64,000 nucleotides of DNA. It comes from Firmicutes bacterium HGW-Firmicutes-9. GTDB taxonomy: Bacteria; Bacillota; Clostridia; Christensenellales; CAG-138. The notes under the pieces are model-generated. The model was given only the letters and a program-made list of their open reading frames with translations. It ran no database searches and was not told the origin of the DNA. Both the position numbers and the translations under genes were made by a program. This document shows positions 42,974 to 50,941 of this stretch, piece by piece. The stretch lies in the NCBI GenBank assembly GCA_002841395.1, contig PGZM01000004.1, positions 1-64,000 of the forward strand, read 5' to 3'. Every line of letters begins with the position of its first letter. The first letter of the stretch is position 1.

Positions 42974-43831
42974 TTAAAAAGTTGGTATTGAAAAGGAAGA
43001 TGAAGAGGAACCTATTGCAGCAGCTCCGTTATTGTAATCACTCAAACTAGACCAGATTCTAGTGGTTATTGTTAGGGTGCTTCCAGAAACGGTGCGAGTT
43101 ATGCGGTAGTATTGACCTACCGCCATAGCAGGATTAGAGAATGCGGTGGCAGACAAAGTTAGTGCCGGAGCAACAACCCACTTGAGGAGAAAGGAACTGC
43201 CACTGCCAATGAGTATGATGGCAACATTACTGATAGTGGCGTTTATTGTGTTAGCATTAACGTGAGATTGCGTGATCTCGAAGCTTTTTGTAGAGCTACC
43301 AGTCAGATTAATATATGTCTTTAATGCCTTTGTTTCGTTGTATGAGGATGCGGTCATTTTAAACTGTACTCGAACACCGCACGGTAAGAATGGACCACTG
43401 AAAGACTTTGTATAAGTACCTTTCGAACGGGAAGAGAGCGAGGAGCCTCCACTAGTTCTTGTAGAAGCTGGATATATATATCCAACATAAATACTTGCTC
43501 CCGAAGGGATTATGGCTAGCACAGTGTAGTTGACTGAAATTGAGCTACTAGATGTGGTTACACTATTCGAGCGAACATAGGTATTAAGCAAACTACTACT
43601 TGTCAAACTTGCACTTAGAGAGCGACCGTCCAATGTGGTAGAATTGCTCGTTCTGCTAAGCAACTCTTGAAAAATTGCAGTAGCTTCTGCATCTGTTCTA
43701 GCATTCACTGCTGCCTTTTGAAGTTGGGTGGTTGACATGCTGGAATAATCATAGTATTGCGTATCTGCCAAAGCTGCAGAATATGGGAATAAAAGCATTA
43801 AAACAAGAAATACACACATCAATTTCTTCAT
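42974..43831 (-). CDS. Secreted Ser/Thr-rich protein of unknown function (AT-rich island)
   Basis: A 285-residue protein with a classic signal peptide (MKKLMCVFLVLMLLF..., cleavage near ALADTQ). The mature part is rich in Ser and Thr (TSSSSISVNYT, SSSSSFSIPTF), has a short helical section first (TTQLQKAAVNARTDAEATAIFQ) and then looks beta-rich. No membrane anchor or lipobox is seen, so it should be secreted or held by its neighbour. No family is recognised. AAAGGAA lies before the ATG. AT-rich, unlike its surroundings. Confidence 0.78.
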   Translation of the reverse strand: MKKLMCVFLVLMLLFPYSAALADTQYYDYSSMSTTQLQKAAVNARTDAEATAIFQELLSRTSNSTTLDGRSLSASLTSSSLLNTYVRSNSVTTSSSSISVNYTVLAIIPSGASIYVGYIYPASTRTSGGSSLSSRSKGTYTKSFSGPFLPCGVRVQFKMTASSYNETKALKTYINLTGSSTKSFEITQSHVNANTINATISNVAIILIGSGSSFLLKWVVAPALTLSATAFSNPAMAVGQYYRITRTVSGSTLTITTRIWSSLSDYNNGAAAIGSSSSSFSIPTF

Positions 43832-44336
43832 AAACAGTTCCTTTCATTTTAACACGGTATGTTTCGAATTGCAGTAATACCTTATAAACAAGAAGGTGTG
43901 AGGTTTAATCACTCGTTCATAGTTATTACCGCAAAACACAGTAAGAAAAGAATAGAACACGAATCGATAGCTATCAGATTGCAATAAGAATACTAGTATG
44001 AAAAGTAATTGTCAATACATTTGGTTATTATAAACATAATTACAAGTAATGTACTACAATTAACAGAATTGCAGGTGCTTTGTTGATATTTGCACGAAAA
44101 CAATTGATTTGGTTGTATTAGCACACGGAAATTTTACATGCGCGTTATTAGCAGCTTGCTGAAGTGGATGCGAAGCTATGAAAAGTTATATAAACTTGTA
44201 ATAAGTCAGGAAGGCATGTAGATTCCTACAAAGTGGTTTAAATTTGAACATTTTTACAAGGAACGCTCAAATCCTACAAATTAATGGTTAGTATCAATTC
44301 CGTATGGCAAAGAGGAAATCAAATTTTCCCCATTAA
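43832..44336. other. AT-rich intergenic region at the island edge
   Basis: About 500 bases with no gene and no recognised RNA, markedly AT-rich. No tRNA or integrase lies nearby, so the way the island arrived is not visible. Weak promoter-like bases (CTGCAA, 17, TAAAAT on the minus strand) lie upstream of the secreted protein gene. Confidence 0.4.
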
Positions 44337-44365
44337 TTGACATTTCGGGGCGGTTACCCGATAAT
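44337..44365 (+). promoter_or_regulatory. Sigma-A promoter of glnS
   Basis: TTGACA (44337-44342) and GATAAT (44360-44365) with a 17-base spacer, 30 bases before the glnS ATG. Confidence 0.8.
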
Positions 44366-44394
44366 GTATGAAGTAAATTTGGAGGCAAACGGCA

Positions 44395-46065
44395 ATGGAA
44401 GAGGTAAAACGCCCAAAGAACTTCATCGAGGAGTTCATCGAAGAGGATATGCGCACGAAAGAGCCGCGCGTGCAGACCCGGTTTCCGCCCGAACCGAACG
44501 GCTACCTGCACATCGGCCACGCAAAAGCCCTCGCCATCGATTTTGGCATGGCGGAGCGTTTCGGCGGCATCTGCAATCTGCGCTATGACGACACGAACCC
44601 CGCCAAGGAGGACGTGGAATACGTCGACGCGATTCAGGCGGACATCCAGTGGCTCGGTTTCCACTGGAACGAGATTTTGTTCGGCTCCTCTTACTTTGAC
44701 CAGTGCTACGACCTCGCCGTCAAACTCATCAAAAAAGGCGTCGCCTATGTGGACGAGCTGACGAAGGACGAGATGCGCGCCTATCGCGGCACGCTGACGC
44801 AGCCGGGCAAAAACAGCCCGTACCGCGACCGCCCTGTCGAAGAAAACCTCGACCTGTTTGAGCGGATGCGCGCGGGCGAGTTTGAGGACGGAACAAAAAC
44901 CCTCCGCGCCAAGATCGATATGGCGTCGCCGAACATCAACATGCGTGATCCCGCGCTGTACCGCATCAAGCACGTGAGCCATCATCAGACGGGCGACAAG
45001 TGGTGCATCTATCCGATGTACGACTATGCGCACCCGATACAGGACGCGATTGAGGGCGTGACGCATTCGCTCTGCTCGCTGGAGTATGAAGCGCACCGCC
45101 CGCTGTACGACTGGGTCATCGATCAGTGCGAATTTTCACCCAAGCCGCGCCAGATCGAGTTTGCGCGCCTGAACATCACGGACACGATCATGAGCAAGCG
45201 GTATCTCCGCCGCCTCGTGGAGGAAGGGTTCGTTTCCGGTTGGGACGACCCGCGGATGCCGACGCTCTGCGGCATGCGCCGCCGCGGCTACACCGCCGTC
45301 GCCATTCGCGATTTCCTTGACCGCATCGGCGTTTCCAAGGCGGACAGCGTCGTGGACGCCGCCATGCTGGAGCACTGCGTGCGCGAGGACCTCAACGATC
45401 ACGCCGCCCGCAGGATGGCGGTGCTCGATCCTGTACTCGTGGAAATCGAGAACTGGGACGAGGGCAAGGTAGAGGAAATCGAACTCGAGAACCACCCGAA
45501 CCATCCTGAGATGGGCACGCGCAAGGTGAAGCTATGTAAGCGCGTCTATATCGAACGCAGTGACTTCGCCGAGGTGCCGCCGAACAAGTTCTTCCGCCTC
45601 AAGCCGGATGGCGAGGTGCGCCTCAAGAGCGCTTACATCATCAAGTGTGTGCGTTGGGAGAAGGACGAAGCGGGCAACATCACGAAGATCATCTGCACCT
45701 ACGATCCCATGAGCCACAGCGGCGAAGAATCGCGCAAGGTCAAGGGCACGCTGCATTGGGTAAACGCAGACGAAGCAGTCGCGGCGGAATTCCGGCTCTA
45801 CGACACACTTATGAAGAGCGAAGAGGCGGCGGCGGACGACGCGGAGGAAGAGGAAGAAGCGGTCGAGAAGGATTTCGTCGACAAGCTCAACCCCGATTCG
45901 CTCGTGACGATGAAAGGTTTCGTCGAGCCTGCGCTCAAAGACTCCCCGGCAGGCGAGCACTATCAGTTCCTGCGCCAGGGGTATTTCTGCGCGGATCTGG
46001 CGACCACGTCCGAAGCCCCAGTCTTCAACCGCACAGTCGGTTTGAAAGACAGCTATAAAGCTTAA
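44395..46065 (+). CDS. glnS: Glutaminyl-tRNA synthetase
   Basis: Charges tRNA(Gln) with glutamine. The 556-residue class I enzyme has PPEPNGYLHIGHAKA with HIGH at 39-42, MSKR (266-269) as the KMSKS loop, and the typical YDDTNPAKE and RYDDTNP-like blocks. The C-terminal beta-barrel anticodon domain carries an acidic insertion at about residues 476-494 (EEAAADDAEEEEEAVEKD). GGAGG precedes the ATG. Presence of GlnRS means Gln-tRNA can be made directly. It is followed by gltX after a palindromic repeat. Confidence 0.97.
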   Translation: MEEVKRPKNFIEEFIEEDMRTKEPRVQTRFPPEPNGYLHIGHAKALAIDFGMAERFGGICNLRYDDTNPAKEDVEYVDAIQADIQWLGFHWNEILFGSSYFDQCYDLAVKLIKKGVAYVDELTKDEMRAYRGTLTQPGKNSPYRDRPVEENLDLFERMRAGEFEDGTKTLRAKIDMASPNINMRDPALYRIKHVSHHQTGDKWCIYPMYDYAHPIQDAIEGVTHSLCSLEYEAHRPLYDWVIDQCEFSPKPRQIEFARLNITDTIMSKRYLRRLVEEGFVSGWDDPRMPTLCGMRRRGYTAVAIRDFLDRIGVSKADSVVDAAMLEHCVREDLNDHAARRMAVLDPVLVEIENWDEGKVEEIELENHPNHPEMGTRKVKLCKRVYIERSDFAEVPPNKFFRLKPDGEVRLKSAYIIKCVRWEKDEAGNITKIICTYDPMSHSGEESRKVKGTLHWVNADEAVAAEFRLYDTLMKSEEAAADDAEEEEEAVEKDFVDKLNPDSLVTMKGFVEPALKDSPAGEHYQFLRQGYFCADLATTSEAPVFNRTVGLKDSYKA

Positions 46066-46085
46066 TTCAGAATAAATTCTTTTGT

Positions 46086-46110
46086 TTACTTTTCTTTTCA
46101 AGAAAAGTAA
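46086..46110. repeat. Dispersed AT-rich palindromic hairpin, copy h
   Basis: Perfect 11-bp stem TTACTTTTCTT / AAGAAAAGTAA with a TTC loop, between glnS and gltX, ending 17 bases before the gltX ATG. Preceded by AAATTCTTTTG, shared with the copy at 47620. Confidence 0.85.
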
Positions 46111-46127
46111 AGTTTGGAGCGAAAACT

Positions 46128-47564
46128 ATGGTTCGAACCCGATTTGCCCCGTCGCCGACGGGCTATATGCATCTGGGCAATCTGCGCAGCGCGCTGTATA
46201 CCTACCTCTACGCGAAAAAGCACAACGGCAAGTTCATCCTCCGCATTGAGGACACCGACCAGAGCCGTTATGTCGAGGGCGCGGTGGACGTCATCTACAA
46301 CACCCTCAAGGACATCGGTATGCTCTGGGACGAAGGCCCCGACGTCGGCGGCGACTACGGCCCGTATGTCCAGAGCGAGCGCAAGAGCATGTACCTGCCG
46401 TATGCCGAGCAGCTCGTCAAGTCCGGCAAGGCGTACTATTGCTTCTGCACAAACGAAGAGCTGGACGAGCGCCGCGAGAAAGCTTCTGCAAAGGGCGAAG
46501 TCTGGAAATATGACAAGCACTGCCTCCATCTTTCGCAGGACGAAGTGCAGCAGCGTCTAAACGCGGGCGAACCATATGTGATCCGCCAGAACGTGCCGCT
46601 CACGGGCGAGGCATCGTTTGACGACGTGCTCTACGGGCATATCACGGTCGACTGCGCGGAGCTCGACGACATGGTGCTCATCAAAGCGGACGGCATGCCG
46701 ACGTACAACTTCGCGAACGTCATCGACGACCACACCATGGCGATCACCCACGTCATGCGAGGCAACGAATATCTCTCCAGCACGCCGAAATACAACCTTT
46801 TGTATGACGCGTTCGGCTGGGAAAAACCCGTGTACATCCACATGACGCCGATCATGCGCGACGCGAGCCACAAGCTCAGCAAACGCGACGGCGACGCGTA
46901 TTTTGAGGACTATCTCAAGAAGGGCTACCTCAAGGAAGCGATTGTCAACTACGTATCTCTGCTTGGCTGGAACCCCGGCGACGAACGCGAGTTTTTCACG
47001 CTGGATGAACTCAAAGAGGCGTTTGACGTGACGGGTATGTCCAAATCCCCGGCGATCTTCGACGTGAACAAGCTCACGTGGATGAACGCGGAATACGTCC
47101 GCAGGCTCACGGCGGAGGAATTTACGCGCCATGCCCTGCCGTACTATGAGCAGGCGGGTGTAGCAGCGATGGACAAGGACATCCTCTGCCGCATCCTCCA
47201 GCCGCGCACGGAGATCTTCTCGCAGATTCCCGATGTGGTCGATTTCTTGGCTCAACTGCCGGAATACGACGCGGAGCTCTTCACCAACAAGAAGAGCAAG
47301 ACGGATTCTGTCGTCTCCGCCGAGGTGCTGGACTTCGTGATTCCCGCGCTGACTGCACTGCCGGAATGGACGGAAACAGCTCTTCACGAAACGCTGCTCG
47401 GCATGGCGGAATCGCGCGGTATGAAAAACGGAACGCTGCTCTGGCCGGTGCGCATCTCGCTTGCGGGTAAGACCGTGACCCCCGGCGGCGCCATTGAGAT
47501 CGCGGCGCTCTTAGGCCGCGAAGAGTCCCTAAGACGGCTCAGCTTCGGAAGAAGCAAACTATAA
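46128..47564 (+). CDS. gltX: Glutamyl-tRNA synthetase
   Basis: Charges tRNA(Glu). The 478-residue class I synthetase has FAPSPTGYMHLGNLRSALY (HLGN at 15-18 replaces the usual HIGG/HIGH), the RIEDTDQSRYVEGA block, and KLSKR (249-253) as KMSKS. The C-terminal helical anticodon domain follows from about residue 320. A TTTGGAGCG gives the ribosome binding site. It is likely co-transcribed with glnS, the two being linked by a palindromic repeat. Substitution of HIGH by HLGN is a noted variant within this family. Confidence 0.95.
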   Translation: MVRTRFAPSPTGYMHLGNLRSALYTYLYAKKHNGKFILRIEDTDQSRYVEGAVDVIYNTLKDIGMLWDEGPDVGGDYGPYVQSERKSMYLPYAEQLVKSGKAYYCFCTNEELDERREKASAKGEVWKYDKHCLHLSQDEVQQRLNAGEPYVIRQNVPLTGEASFDDVLYGHITVDCAELDDMVLIKADGMPTYNFANVIDDHTMAITHVMRGNEYLSSTPKYNLLYDAFGWEKPVYIHMTPIMRDASHKLSKRDGDAYFEDYLKKGYLKEAIVNYVSLLGWNPGDEREFFTLDELKEAFDVTGMSKSPAIFDVNKLTWMNAEYVRRLTAEEFTRHALPYYEQAGVAAMDKDILCRILQPRTEIFSQIPDVVDFLAQLPEYDAELFTNKKSKTDSVVSAEVLDFVIPALTALPEWTETALHETLLGMAESRGMKNGTLLWPVRISLAGKTVTPGGAIEIAALLGREESLRRLSFGRSKL

Positions 47565-47565
47565 T

Positions 47566-47590
47566 TTTCTTTCTTTTGCAAAGAAAGAAA
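47566..47590. repeat. Dispersed AT-rich palindromic hairpin, copy i
   Basis: Perfect 11-bp stem TTTCTTTCTTT / AAAGAAAGAAA with a three-base loop, starting two bases after the gltX stop codon. Confidence 0.8.
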
Positions 47591-47619
47591 CAAAGAAATT
47601 ATCACAAAAATTCTTTTGT

Positions 47620-47650
47620 TTTACTTTTCTTGTAAGAAAAGTAAAGGAGG
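47620..47650. repeat. Dispersed AT-rich palindromic hairpin, copy j, touching the ychF ribosome binding site
   Basis: Perfect 12-bp stem TTTACTTTTCTT / AAGAAAAGTAAA (47620-47631 with 47634-47645) with a GT loop. GGAGG follows immediately (47646-47650), ten bases before the ychF ATG. Folding of the stem could limit or expose the ribosome binding site. Confidence 0.85.
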
Positions 47651-47659
47651 TACCCTTTT

Positions 47660-48751
47660 ATGAAACTTGGAGTGATCGGCCTGCCGAATGTCGGCAAGAG
47701 CACGCTCTTTAACGCAATCACACAGGCGGGCGCACAGGCCGCGAACTATCCGTTTTGCACGATCGAGCCGAATGTCGGCGTCGTGGCGGTGCCGGATGAG
47801 CGGCTGGATGTGCTGGCCAAGATGTACAACCCCGAAAAATACACGCCCACGACGATCGAGTTTGTCGATATCGCGGGCCTCGTGCGCGGCGCGAGCCGCG
47901 GCGAAGGCCTCGGCAACAAGTTCCTCTCGCATATCCGCGAGGTGGACGCGGTAGTGCACGTTGTGCGCTGCTTTGAGGACGAGAACATCGTGCATGTCGA
48001 TGGCTCGGTCAATCCCGCGCGGGACGTGGAGACGATCTCGCTGGAGCTGATCTTTGCGGACATGGAGACGGTGGAAAAACGCCTCGACCGCGCGCGCAAA
48101 CAGCTCAAGGCGGGCGATAAGAAGACGATTGCGGAGGTTGCGCTGCTGGAGCGGCTGCAGCCCGTGCTGGAGAGCGGCAAGCCCGCGCGCAGTCTTGATC
48201 TTACGGACGAGGAAGCGGAGCTCATGCGCGGCTTCTTTATGCTCACCAGCAAGCCCATCATCTACGTCGCCAATGTCAGCGAGGACGAAGTCGGCGCGGA
48301 GCCGAACGAGCATGTCAAGGCGCTGTACGAGATCGCCAAATCCGAAAAGGCAGAAGCGCTGACCATCTGCTGCAAGCTGGAGGAGGAGATCGCGGAGCTG
48401 GATCCTTCCGAAAAGGGTGCGTTTTTGGCCGAACTCGGCATAAAGGAATCGGGCTTAGATCAGCTCGTCAAGGCGTGCTATCGCCTGCTGGGCTTAATCA
48501 GCTATCTCACCGCGGGACCCAAAGAGGTTCGCGCGTGGACGATCACCCGCGGCACGAAGGCGCCGCAGGCGGCGGGGAAGATTCATACAGACTTTGAGCG
48601 CGGCTTTATCCGCGCGGAGATCGTGCCGTTTGCCACGCTGCAGGAGCTGGGCTCCATGGCGGCCTGCAAGGAAAAAGGCCTTGTCCGCAGCGAGGGCAAG
48701 GAGTACGTCATGCAGGACGGCGACGTGACGCTGTTCCGGATTAACGTATAA
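47660..48751 (+). CDS. ychF: YchF/OLA1-type ATPase (redox-regulated)
   Basis: A 363-residue P-loop protein of the Obg group. G1 reads GLPNVGKST, G3 DIAGLVRGASRGEGLGN, and the G4 motif has YVANVSED in place of NKxD, the change that lets YchF use ATP. The helical insert (about 130-200) and the C-terminal TGS domain with RAWTITRGTKAPQAAGKIH and KEGLVRSEGK-like end are present. YchF binds ribosomes and acts in stress responses. A strong GGAGG sits next to a palindromic hairpin. Confidence 0.96.
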   Translation: MKLGVIGLPNVGKSTLFNAITQAGAQAANYPFCTIEPNVGVVAVPDERLDVLAKMYNPEKYTPTTIEFVDIAGLVRGASRGEGLGNKFLSHIREVDAVVHVVRCFEDENIVHVDGSVNPARDVETISLELIFADMETVEKRLDRARKQLKAGDKKTIAEVALLERLQPVLESGKPARSLDLTDEEAELMRGFFMLTSKPIIYVANVSEDEVGAEPNEHVKALYEIAKSEKAEALTICCKLEEEIAELDPSEKGAFLAELGIKESGLDQLVKACYRLLGLISYLTAGPKEVRAWTITRGTKAPQAAGKIHTDFERGFIRAEIVPFATLQELGSMAACKEKGLVRSEGKEYVMQDGDVTLFRINV

Positions 48752-48770
48752 AACGAATCAACGCAAAATA

Positions 48771-48797
48771 AAAGAGAGCCGAAAGGCTCTCTTTTTG
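48771..48797 (+). terminator. Terminator after ychF
   Basis: A 10-bp stem (48771-48780 with 48785-48794), GAAA loop, followed by TTTGC. Confidence 0.92.
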
Positions 48798-48885
48798 CTT
48801 GCTTCGTGTGTGGATAAAGTCGAATGCTTTTTTTAAATAAAAGCACGATTGCTCAGCCTGACCGATTCAAACCAGAAAACCACGT

Positions 48886-50001
48886 TCAATGTTTACGCTG
48901 CTTCTGACGGTACATGATCTCATCTGCTGTTTTAAACAGCTCGTAAACACTCACGCCTTTTTTACCGTCGTAAATCGCAGCACCTGCGGAGAACGAGAGC
49001 GTGTATGGCTTTTGATTGGATTCATTCCACTTGTTCAAGCTTGTTTTTAACCGCGCGATCACTTTTTCCGCGATGTCCGGCAGAGTTGACTCGATCAACA
49101 GAATAAACTCGTCGCCGCCATACCGGTATGCGGTGTCGCCCTGCTTGATGGATTTTTCAAGCAGATTTGCGATGACCTTGATCGCCTCGTCGCCTTCCTC
49201 GTGACCGTGCGCGTCATTGATCATCTTGAAGTTATCCAGATCGATCATGATGATGGAAAAAGGTTGAAGCCGGTCGACCTTATATTGCGCGCGGGATTCG
49301 AACGTAACCCGCGTTGGCAGCCCGGTCAAGCCATCCTTTCGTATCTCTTCCCGCTCCACCAGAATATGCGCGGCCAGCGCAACCAGAGCCATCATCGGCC
49401 AGATCAGCGGCGTTCCATAGTAGAGCATCTGGATGACTGCGCCAATGATCGGCAGTATGCCGAGCGCGAGAATCAGCTCAAAGGTTCGGCCGCGGATGAA
49501 TTTGCGATACTTGGCCAATGTTGGCAGATAACCAAAGTAGAGCAGGTAGTTGATCACCATGATCAGATAGACCGCGTCACCTCGAACATACCGGTTCTCG
49601 CTCGTCACCGTAAACAGAACACCTGTGGAGAAATTGATCACAACAAGCGCGACCACGACGAGATTCAAACCGGCATATACGATGCGTTTGATTGTTCTTT
49701 CCCGCTCGGTGATCAGAATACACTCGTCCAGGTAGATGAGCCAGAGGCTGAGCGGCAGAACGTTGAACAAAAACAAAACGGAGTTTGAAAGATAGACGAC
49801 CCAATACATGACGGCGCCCGGCCTGCCGTCAACGAACATTGTAACGGCTTCGCTGAATATCAACCACAGAGTCGTATAGAGAATAATACGAAACCACTTC
49901 GATTTTTCCGGCAACATTCTTTTGTTTGCGCGACTGTCCAGAACCAAAAACAGCAAGACAAGAGAAGCATATCCGTAAATGACCATTTGCAGAGCAAGCA
50001 T
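48886..50001 (-). CDS. Membrane diguanylate cyclase (GGDEF)
   Basis: A 371-residue protein. Six or so N-terminal membrane helices (residues about 3-22, 38-55, 65-85, 108-128, 140-160 and 175-215) are followed by a GGDEF domain (about 215-371) with DGLTGLPTRV, IMIDLDNFKMINDAHGHEEG and the intact active-site motif YGGDEF. No inhibitory RxxD motif is evident. It should synthesise cyclic di-GMP in response to a membrane or small-molecule signal. AAGGAG lies six bases before the ATG. Confidence 0.94.
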   Translation of the reverse strand: MLALQMVIYGYASLVLLFLVLDSRANKRMLPEKSKWFRIILYTTLWLIFSEAVTMFVDGRPGAVMYWVVYLSNSVLFLFNVLPLSLWLIYLDECILITERERTIKRIVYAGLNLVVVALVVINFSTGVLFTVTSENRYVRGDAVYLIMVINYLLYFGYLPTLAKYRKFIRGRTFELILALGILPIIGAVIQMLYYGTPLIWPMMALVALAAHILVEREEIRKDGLTGLPTRVTFESRAQYKVDRLQPFSIIMIDLDNFKMINDAHGHEEGDEAIKVIANLLEKSIKQGDTAYRYGGDEFILLIESTLPDIAEKVIARLKTSLNKWNESNQKPYTLSFSAGAAIYDGKKGVSVYELFKTADEIMYRQKQRKH

Positions 50002-50116
50002 TTGTTCTCCTTATCGGATTGGTTTTGTACGATCGAGTCGGTGTTCCTACTAGGCTATATTCCCGTGGTTGTGCGCAGCTTGACTGGTTTGGCTCGGAGC
50101 AACGGCTGATCCCGGG

Positions 50117-50914
50117 TTACGACAACCCCTTCTTTTCGCACATGCGGTAGATGGCGGATTCCGCCCAGGCGTAGTCGCTCATGAACCTGCCGTCAAAGCG
50201 GGAGAGCGCGTCCGCTTTGCCCGCCCAGAAGTCGTAATAGTCGCAGGAGACCAGCTCGCGGCGGATGCGGCAGCTGCCGCGCTCGCGCACGAAGATCTCC
50301 TCTGCGTTGCAGTTTTTCAGCGTATCGGTGAGCTCCTTGATCGTCCTGCGATAGCCGGTGTTTTCGGCGGTCTTGTTCTCACTGCCCTCGCAGAGATGTT
50401 CGATGATGTCGTAGATGCCGACGTTGCGTCCTTCATAAAACACGCAAAGCGCCATGAGCTCCTTTGCCTTGGCGGAGACGAAGCGCACGGGAGAACCATC
50501 CACCATCATCTCGAAATTTCCGAACGTATGGAACTCTACCCGCTTTTTCTGGCGCGTGTGCAGGAGGCGTGCGCGCTCCAGCACATCCTGAATGTCATCC
50601 CGGTCAAAGGGCTTGAACACCATGTAGTCCGCCTTCATCTGGAATGCTTCCACGGCAAAGCGCGGGTGTGCGGTGATGAAGACGATGATGATATCCCGTC
50701 GGATTTCACGCAGGCACATCGCGAGCTCGATGCCGTTCATGCCGGGCATGTCGATGTCCAGCATCGCAAACTCGACCTCGTGCGCGTTTGCGTAGGCGAT
50801 TGCTTCCTCCGGCATGGTGAATTTGCCGACGATTTCAATCTCCGGCATATCTGCGCATTTCAGCTCCAATAGCTGCATGTCCAGCGCCATATCATCAACC
50901 AATATTGTCTTCAT
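50117..50914 (-). CDS. Response regulator with winged-helix BTAD-like output
   Basis: A 265-residue response regulator. The receiver domain (1-120) has the acid pair Asp7/Asp8, the phosphoacceptor Asp53 (MLDIDMPGMNG), and VFKPF for the lysine. The output domain is not LytTR or AraC: FHTFGNFEMMVDGSPVRFVSAKAKELMAL is the start of an OmpR/SARP-like winged helix and later helices resemble a BTAD segment. It follows the kinase gene by 27 bases and is its partner. GGAGG lies before the ATG. Confidence 0.9.
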   Translation of the reverse strand: MKTILVDDMALDMQLLELKCADMPEIEIVGKFTMPEEAIAYANAHEVEFAMLDIDMPGMNGIELAMCLREIRRDIIIVFITAHPRFAVEAFQMKADYMVFKPFDRDDIQDVLERARLLHTRQKKRVEFHTFGNFEMMVDGSPVRFVSAKAKELMALCVFYEGRNVGIYDIIEHLCEGSENKTAENTGYRRTIKELTDTLKNCNAEEIFVRERGSCRIRRELVSCDYYDFWAGKADALSRFDGRFMSDYAWAESAIYRMCEKKGLS

Positions 50915-50941
50915 GTGTCCTCCTTGCGCAGGGTCTCCGCA

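Noticed and set aside
42623..44336. Prophage or integrated plasmid
   Set aside because: No integrase, attachment repeat, tRNA or phage gene is visible around the AT-rich island.
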